From positions 1 through 26,212 of the forward strand of contig JAEWFG010000367.1 of the NCBI GenBank assembly GCA_023388935.1: a stretch of 26,212 nucleotides of DNA, read 5' to 3'. The notes under the pieces are model-generated. The model was not told the origin of the DNA. It saw nothing but the letters and a program-made list of their open reading frames with translations, and ran no database searches. Shown here piece after piece: positions 21,369 to 26,212 of this stretch (position 1 is the stretch's first letter; each line of letters begins with the position of its first letter). The position numbers and the translations under genes are program-made. Source of the stretch: Pseudomonadota bacterium. GTDB lineage: Bacteria; Pseudomonadota; Alphaproteobacteria; Rhizobiales; Xanthobacteraceae.

Positions 21369-22925
21369 TTAATTTCTCTGGACGAAGCAGGCGGACAGGC
21401 CTGCGGCTTTCAAATTGTTGCAAGCCTGCGTCGCCTCCTCGGCCGAACCATAAGGCCCAGCGAAGGCGCGGTAGACGATTCCCTTGCCCTTGTCGGTGAG
21501 ATCAACCCGCTTGATCACCGGCGCGCGGGATCCGAGCACGCTACCATATTTGCTCTGAAGCACCCGGTAGGACGCGTGCGCGCTTTCCTCGGTCTGCTGC
21601 GACGAGACTTGCACGACATAGCCGCCACCGCTGCTGCTCGCGGGCGCAAGTTGCGTCGGATTGGTCGCAGCCATCCGCTGCTGCGGATCGGATGACGCGG
21701 CCTGCGGTGCCAGCGACATAGGCTGATTGGCGCTGGCATTGGCGGAGGTCGGTGGATTGCGCGGCGCGGCCGGTGCAGCGGGCGCGGCAACAGGCTTCGC
21801 GGCTTGCGCCGCGGTGCTATCGGTTTGATCAGCCTTCACCGCGACAGTCTTGATCGGGCGCGGCGTGTTGCTTGGCAACGTACCGTTGCTCGGGAGCGGA
21901 CCCGCGCTCGGCGGCAGGACCGTTGACGGCGACACGCTCGCCACCGACGGCGGATTCGCATTCTGGTTCAGCGGCGGGAACACCACGCGGGGACCGCCCG
22001 CCTTGGCGCTGACGTCGACAGGCGCCTCTTCGCGCGGCACGATCTTCTCGGAGCCGTCACCGCTGGCCATGCGATCCGGAACCTTGGCCGAAGAGTCCGT
22101 CGGCGTCGGCACGATCTTGGTCGGAGTGTTATCGGCCTTGATGATCGGAGGCTCGCCGCTGCGGGGCGAGCCCATATAGGTCTTGTAGGCGAAGGCCGCG
22201 CCGGTCCCGACCACGGCAAGCGCAAGGATCGCCGCGACCGTCATCATGCCGCCGCGCTGTTTCTTCGGCTCGTCGAGATCGGCCTCGGGATAGTCGCTCT
22301 GGAATGCGTACGGATCGTCCGGATAGGCAGGATCACGCTGATAGTCCTGCTCGCCTGCCTCGAGCCGGCCGTAGAGCGCATCATCGTAGCGGGCCGGATC
22401 GGGCTGCGCGTATGGCTCCTGATAGGCCTGGTCCTGGTAAGCCTGATCCTGCTGATAAGCCTGATCCTGATAGGCTTGAGCTTGATGGGCCTGATCTTGA
22501 TAAGCGCGATCCTGATAGGTTCGCGGCTGATCCGGCTCGGGCGCGGTCGGCTGGGCTGAATAGCGATGCAACGGATGAACCGGGTTCACAGCGGCGGGAT
22601 AGTCGGGCTCCGGCGCGGGTGCCGGCCGCACATTGGCGCGCCGCACCCATGAGGGCGGCCCGGGCGGCGGAGGCGGCGCTGCCGGCTCGGCATAGTCCCG
22701 CTGATAATCGTCCTGTCGATAATTGTCTTCCTGATAGCTCTGTACGGGCGCAGGTGCTGCCGCCTGAGGCTGCGCGCTGGGCCGCCCCTGCGCTGCGAAC
22801 GGATCGGTCTGTCCGATCAAGCGGGCGAGTTCGGCCAAGGGATCGGTTTCCGCCCTCCCATGCTTATCGCCACCGCGACCATAGTCATCGGAAGGAAACG
22901 GTCTGTCCTGATATCGTTCGGCCAT
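21369..22925 (-). CDS. SPOR-domain membrane protein with a long repetitive cytoplasmic region
   Basis: 518 residues from ATG 22925, with AAGGGA about 12 nt upstream; a 25-residue longer frame is unlikely. Residues 1-~225 are polar, rich in Gln, Tyr, Asp and Pro, with a block of YQDQA-type repeats near 135-170. One membrane helix follows (GGMMTVAAILALAVVGTGAAFAY, ~226-248), then a ~190-residue Pro/Ser/Ala-rich linker, and a C-terminal SPOR domain of about 75 residues (GYVVQVSSQQTEESAHASYRVLQ to CFVQRN). SPOR domains bind denuded septal glycan, so a cell-division role in the periplasm is likely. It resembles FtsN in layout, but the ortholog assignment is not secure. It lies between argS and nagZ. 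Confidence 0.88.
   Translation of the reverse strand: MAERYQDRPFPSDDYGRGGDKHGRAETDPLAELARLIGQTDPFAAQGRPSAQPQAAAPAPVQSYQEDNYRQDDYQRDYAEPAAPPPPPGPPSWVRRANVRPAPAPEPDYPAAVNPVHPLHRYSAQPTAPEPDQPRTYQDRAYQDQAHQAQAYQDQAYQQDQAYQDQAYQEPYAQPDPARYDDALYGRLEAGEQDYQRDPAYPDDPYAFQSDYPEADLDEPKKQRGGMMTVAAILALAVVGTGAAFAYKTYMGSPRSGEPPIIKADNTPTKIVPTPTDSSAKVPDRMASGDGSEKIVPREEAPVDVSAKAGGPRVVFPPLNQNANPPSVASVSPSTVLPPSAGPLPSNGTLPSNTPRPIKTVAVKADQTDSTAAQAAKPVAAPAAPAAPRNPPTSANASANQPMSLAPQAASSDPQQRMAATNPTQLAPASSSGGGYVVQVSSQQTEESAHASYRVLQSKYGSVLGSRAPVIKRVDLTDKGKGIVYRAFAGPYGSAEEATQACNNLKAAGLSACFVQRN
22407..22522 (-). repeat. In-frame minisatellite in the SPOR protein gene
   Basis: Units of 15-18 bp around CTGATAAGC/CTGATAGGC and CTGATC recur and encode overlapping (A)YQDQA, HQAQA and YQQDQ peptides, about seven imperfect copies. 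All spacing is in multiples of 3, so the reading frame is kept. Copy number could vary between strains by slippage. Confidence 0.7.
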
Positions 22926-23049
22926 CGTGATGATGCGTCCCTTCGGGAAAGCCGCACGCTCCTCGACCGAGGCGCGGCTTTCGACCCACAAGGCTTTCAA
23001 CCAAGTCTACGCGGTCCGGCTTCTGCCGGTTACCCCCGAATCCCCTTAA

Positions 23050-23068
23050 GTAGTTTGCCCTAAACTAC
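23050..23068 (-). other. AT-rich hairpin overlapping the argS stop codon
   Basis: GTAGTTT (23050-23056) and AAACTAC (23062-23068) are exact 7-bp inverted repeats with a 5-nt loop, and the argS TAG (23065-23067) lies in one arm. A GC hairpin (CCGGC 23016-23020 / GCCGG 23025-23029) follows 21 nt later. No U-run follows either, so termination is doubtful. Confidence 0.35.
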
Positions 23069-24855
23069 CGCATCTCGTCCGGAGCATGGACGCCGAGAAT
23101 GGCGAGGCCCGATGCCAGGACAGAGACGACGCCCTGGACCATGGCCAGCCGCGCCTTTGTAAGTTCTGCATCATTATTGATAATGAAGCGTAAATAGGGC
23201 AAATCGCGCCCCTTCGTCCAAAGCGCATGAAATTCGCTAGCTAAATCATAGAGATAAAATGCAATTCGGTGCGGCTCGTGGGCGCTTGCTGCCGCTTCCA
23301 GCGTCCGTGGAAAAATTGCGAGGCGCTTGAGAAGGTCGAGCTCCACGGGGTCCGACAGCCGCTCCACCGCCGACTCACCGAGCCAATTGATGCGCTTGTC
23401 TGCATCCTCGGGGAGCTCCGGGAATACCTCGGCCCGCGCGTTTCGGAAAATCGAGTGACCGCGGGCGTGACCGTACTGGACGTAGAACACCGGGTTGTCG
23501 CGCGACTGTTCCATGACCTTGGCGAGGTCGAAGTCGAGCACCGCGTCGTTCTTGCGGTAGAGCATCATGAAGCGGACGGCGTCCTGGCCCACCTCATCCA
23601 CCACCTCACGCAAGGTGACGAAGTCCCCTGACCGCTTGGACATCTTAACCGGCTCGCCATTGCGCAGCAACTTCACGAGCTGGACGATCTTGACATCGAG
23701 CGCGCCCTTGCCGGAGGTCGTGGCCTTCACCGCCGCCTGCATGCGCTTGATGTAGCCGCCGTGGTCGGCGCCCCAGACGTCGATCATCTCGGCGAAGCCG
23801 CGGTCGAACTTGTTCTTGTGGTAGGCGATGTCGGAGGCGAAGTAGGTGTAGGAAGTGTCCGACTTGATCAACGGACGATCGACATCGTCACCATAAGCGG
23901 TCGCCTTGAACAGCAGCTGCTCGCGGTCTTCCCAATCCTCGACCGGTGCGCCCTTCGGCGGAGGCAGGCGGCCCTCGTAAATGTCGCCCTTGGCGCGCAG
24001 GAAATCGATGGTCGCGGCGACCTTGTTGTTGGCGTTCTCGATCAGCGAGCGCTCTGAGAAGAACACGTCGTGACGGATGTTGAGGGCGGCGAGATCGTCC
24101 TTGATCTCGTCCATCATCATCGCGATCGCCTTGGCGCGAACCGTCGGCAGCCACTGGGCCTCGGTCATCGCGAGAAGCTTGTCGCCATGCTCCTTCGCCA
24201 GCGCCTGCCCGACCGGCTTCAGGTAGTCGCCTGGATAGAGGCCCTCCGGGATAGAGCCGATGTCTTCACCAAGCGCCTCGCGATACCTGAGAAACGCAGA
24301 GCGGGCGAGCACGTCGACCTGCGCGCCGGCGTCGTTGATGTAGTATTCGCGGGTGACATCGTGGCCGGCAAACTGGAGCAGGCTCGACAGCGCATCACCG
24401 AACACGGCGCCGCGGCAATGGCCGACATGCATCGGTCCGGTCGGATTGGCCGAGACATATTCGACGTTGACCTTCGAGCCCTCCTGGACACGGCCGTAGT
24501 CGGCGCCCTCGCGGAGCACCGTGCGCAGCGCTTCCGCCCAGGCGGCGGGCTTCAGCGTCAGGTTGATGAAGCCGGGACCGGCGACGTCGACCTTGGCGAT
24601 CAGCGCATCGGCGCGCAGTCGCTCGGCGATCTGCTCGGCGAGGTCGCGGGGCTTTGCCTTTGCCTCTTTCGCAAGCACCATGGCAGCATTGGTCGCCATG
24701 TCGCCATGGGACGGATCACGCGGCGGTTCGACCACCACGCGCGAGAAATCGACGCCCTCGGGCCAGTTGGCTTCCGCCGCGAGCGCGCGGCAGGCGGCGT
24801 GCACGCGCGCGAGCACGTCGGCGAACAGATGCAGCGATGAGGATGTGTCGGGCAT
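23065..24855 (-). CDS. argS: Arginyl-tRNA synthetase
   Basis: 596 residues from ATG 24855, 9 bp after the dgt stop. It is a class I synthetase that charges tRNA-Arg. The N-terminal Add-1 domain is seen before residue ~110. VEYVSANPTGPMHVGHCRGAVFGD contains the HIGH motif (HVGH), and EPVKMSKRSGDFVTLRE the KMSKS motif. The C-terminal anticodon-binding helical domain closes with ARLAMVQGVVSVLASGLAILGV. Length is normal for the family. Start and spacing suggest co-transcription with dgt. Confidence 0.97.
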   Translation of the reverse strand: MPDTSSSLHLFADVLARVHAACRALAAEANWPEGVDFSRVVVEPPRDPSHGDMATNAAMVLAKEAKAKPRDLAEQIAERLRADALIAKVDVAGPGFINLTLKPAAWAEALRTVLREGADYGRVQEGSKVNVEYVSANPTGPMHVGHCRGAVFGDALSSLLQFAGHDVTREYYINDAGAQVDVLARSAFLRYREALGEDIGSIPEGLYPGDYLKPVGQALAKEHGDKLLAMTEAQWLPTVRAKAIAMMMDEIKDDLAALNIRHDVFFSERSLIENANNKVAATIDFLRAKGDIYEGRLPPPKGAPVEDWEDREQLLFKATAYGDDVDRPLIKSDTSYTYFASDIAYHKNKFDRGFAEMIDVWGADHGGYIKRMQAAVKATTSGKGALDVKIVQLVKLLRNGEPVKMSKRSGDFVTLREVVDEVGQDAVRFMMLYRKNDAVLDFDLAKVMEQSRDNPVFYVQYGHARGHSIFRNARAEVFPELPEDADKRINWLGESAVERLSDPVELDLLKRLAIFPRTLEAAASAHEPHRIAFYLYDLASEFHALWTKGRDLPYLRFIINNDAELTKARLAMVQGVVSVLASGLAILGVHAPDEMR

Positions 24856-24864
24856 GGGCGCCGC

Positions 24865-26073
24865 CTAACGCAAATCCGGGGTCGAGTCAAAGAGCCGCTG
24901 GTGCTCGGTCAGGGCGAAACGGTCAGTCATTCCGGCAATGAAGTTGCCGATCCGGCGGGCCCGATCGCCCTCATTGTCCGCCTCCGCCCCGAGCAACCAT
25001 TCCGGCGGCAGCTCGTCAGGCGATTTCAGGTATTTTGCGAACAGGTCGAACAGGATCTGCTCCGCTTCCCCCATCACCCGCATCACCCGCTTGTGGCGGT
25101 ACATGTGCTGGTACAGGAAGGTCTTGATGGCAGCCTCCTCCTCCGCCACCTCGGCCGGGAACGAGATCAGCGCCCGGCTCTGCTGGCGGACGTCCTGAGC
25201 CGATTGCGGCTTCACCGCGGCGAGGTTCTTCTGCGCCTCTGCAAACACAGCGCCGATCAGGTGCGAGATCAACTCGCGTACCAGCTCGGCGCCGCGCCTA
25301 ACGTCATCGAGATCTGGGTAATGCGTAGCGATCCCGGCGATGATCTCCGCGGTCAGCGGCATCACCTTGAGATCGTCGAGTTGGAACAGGCCGGCGCGCA
25401 GGCCGTCGTCGATGTCGTGGGCGTCATAGGCGATGTCGTCGGCGATCGCGGCGACCTGCGCCTCCAGCGAGGCGAAGCTCCACAATTCGAGATCATAGGT
25501 CTTGATGTAGTCGGCGATCCCGACGGGAACGCCATGCTTGCTATAGCGCCCGACCGGCGCGCCGCTGCGATCCGTCAGGGGGCCGTTGTGCTTGACGATC
25601 CCCTCCAGCGACTCCCAGGTGAGATTGAGGCCATCAAACTCAGGATAGCGGTGCTCCAGCGCGGTGACGACGCGAAGCGTCTGGGCATTGTGATCGAAAC
25701 CGCGAAATTCCTTCAGGCAGGCATCCAGCGCGCGTTCACCGGCGTGGCCGAAGGGCGGATGGCCGAGATCGTGGGCGAGCGCCAGCGTTTCCGTGAGGTC
25801 CTCGTCGAGCCCGAGCTGCCGGGCCAGCGCACGGGCGATCTGCGCCACCTCCAGCGAATGGGTCAGGCGGGTGCGGTAGTGGTCGCCCTCATGGAACACG
25901 AACACCTGGGTCTTGTACTTCAGGCGGCGGAACGCGGTCGAATGGATGACCCGGTCGCAATCCCGCCGGAACGGGCTGCGGGTCCGGCTCGGCGGCTCCG
26001 CGACCAGCCGGCCGCGGCTGCGATCGGGGTCGCAGGCAAAGGGCGCGCGGGGGGCTGCCATTCCGACGGACAC
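24865..26073 (-). CDS. dgt: Deoxyguanosinetriphosphate triphosphohydrolase-like protein (HD-domain dNTPase)
   Basis: 402 residues, starting at GTG 26073; ATG 26061 is an alternative four codons later. The family hydrolyses dNTPs to deoxynucleosides and triphosphate. The metal-binding HD core is intact: TRLTHSLEVAQIARALAR, LALAHDLGHPPFGHAGERALD and AIADDIAYDAHDIDDGL. RSPFRRDCDRVIHSTAFRRLK is the family N-terminal block. This is the shorter dGTPase-like type usual in alphaproteobacteria, whose preferred substrate cannot be read here. It heads a minus-strand run with argS and diverges from the erpA-like gene across about 110 bp. Confidence 0.94.
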   Translation of the reverse strand: MSVGMAAPRAPFACDPDRSRGRLVAEPPSRTRSPFRRDCDRVIHSTAFRRLKYKTQVFVFHEGDHYRTRLTHSLEVAQIARALARQLGLDEDLTETLALAHDLGHPPFGHAGERALDACLKEFRGFDHNAQTLRVVTALEHRYPEFDGLNLTWESLEGIVKHNGPLTDRSGAPVGRYSKHGVPVGIADYIKTYDLELWSFASLEAQVAAIADDIAYDAHDIDDGLRAGLFQLDDLKVMPLTAEIIAGIATHYPDLDDVRRGAELVRELISHLIGAVFAEAQKNLAAVKPQSAQDVRQQSRALISFPAEVAEEEAAIKTFLYQHMYRHKRVMRVMGEAEQILFDLFAKYLKSPDELPPEWLLGAEADNEGDRARRIGNFIAGMTDRFALTEHQRLFDSTPDLR

Positions 26074-26184
26074 GGCGAATTTAGTCTCTATCCATTTGAT
26101 TCTGCCTATGTTGGCACTTAACTATGTCGGGCGCGGGATACCAAATGAATTGGCTATGACGCGCGCGACGATCGGAGATGAACG

Positions 26185-26212
26185 ATGACGACTGCCGTGA
26201 CCATCAGTGACC
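26185..26212 (+). CDS. erpA: Probable iron–sulfur cluster insertion protein ErpA, first codons only (3' truncated by window)
   Basis: Only nine codons are visible, reading MTTAVTISD, with CGGAGA at 26173-26178 as ribosome-binding site. The identity is inferred from this N-terminus, which resembles rhizobial A-type carrier proteins, and from the position divergent from dgt that I recall for erpA in related genomes. An overlapping ATG at 26178 is rejected because its frame stops after ten codons. Confidence 0.55.

Noticed and set aside
24901..26121. 406-codon plus-strand open frame antisense to dgt
   Set aside because: Shadow of dgt, whose HD motifs are complete; the antisense product matches no family I know.
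26111..26126. Sigma54-like TTGGCAC sequence upstream of the erpA-like gene
   Set aside because: The -24 half looks good, but the -12 half at the required spacing reads TATG instead of TTGC.
1..26212. tRNA genes, CRISPR arrays, insertion sequences or prophage genes
   Set aside because: None seen: no cloverleaf-type segments, regularly spaced direct repeats, transposase, integrase or phage structural proteins.

Overview
This is an alphaproteobacterial chromosomal core segment, most likely Bradyrhizobium or a close relative (Nitrobacteraceae). The evidence is the high GC content, the proteins themselves, the gene order erpA–dgt–argS–SPOR–nagZ–scpAB–tatABC–serS–surE–pcm–nlpD–(AAA ATPase)–yajC–secDF, and two interspersed palindromic repeats of a type I associate with this group. 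I identify 25 protein-coding genes, two of them cut by the window edges. I see no tRNA, rRNA, insertion sequence, phage gene or CRISPR array, and no gene-free stretch longer than about 250 bp.

Layout, left to right. Positions 1-594 hold the 3' end of trmFO. Positions 602-5416 look like the accessory part. They carry an unusual kinase fused to an acyl-CoA-synthetase C-terminal domain, a secreted CAP-domain protein, a PhnB-type VOC protein, a class V PLP enzyme and a threonine ammonia-lyase. Positions 5462-9817 are one minus-strand run, yajC–secD–secF followed by homologues of the mitochondrial complex I assembly factors NDUFAF3 and NDUFAF6. A good sigma70-type promoter and a leader hairpin precede yajC. 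Positions 9997-10977 encode a DUF815 AAA+ ATPase on the plus strand. Positions 11149-18512 run on the minus strand: tatA–tatB–tatC–serS–hypothetical–surE–pcm–nlpD. The run is broken between surE and pcm by a plus-strand stand-alone response regulator. Positions 18681-26073 are a second minus-strand block: dgt–argS–SPOR protein–nagZ–scpA–scpB. The first codons of an erpA-like gene diverge from dgt at the right edge.

How the genes fit together. The right two thirds combine chromosome segregation (ScpAB), cell-wall remodelling (NagZ, the SPOR protein, a catalytically degenerate LytM/NlpD lipoprotein) and protein export (TatABC, SecDF-YajC), with translation (ArgS, SerS) and damage or housekeeping enzymes (Dgt, SurE, Pcm) between them. 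Several stop/start overlaps (tatB/tatC, nagZ/scpA, NDUFAF3-like/NDUFAF6-like) and a Shine-Dalgarno placed against a stop codon (secD/secF) point to translational coupling.

Most of the window is well-known housekeeping sequence, and I found no complete unknown multi-gene system. The items most worth checking are the kinase–ANL fusion at 602-1696, the NDUFAF3/NDUFAF6 pair behind secDF, the covarying mosaic palindromic elements at 10995-11120 and 16743-16842, and the orphan FATGYG-type response regulator splitting surE from pcm.
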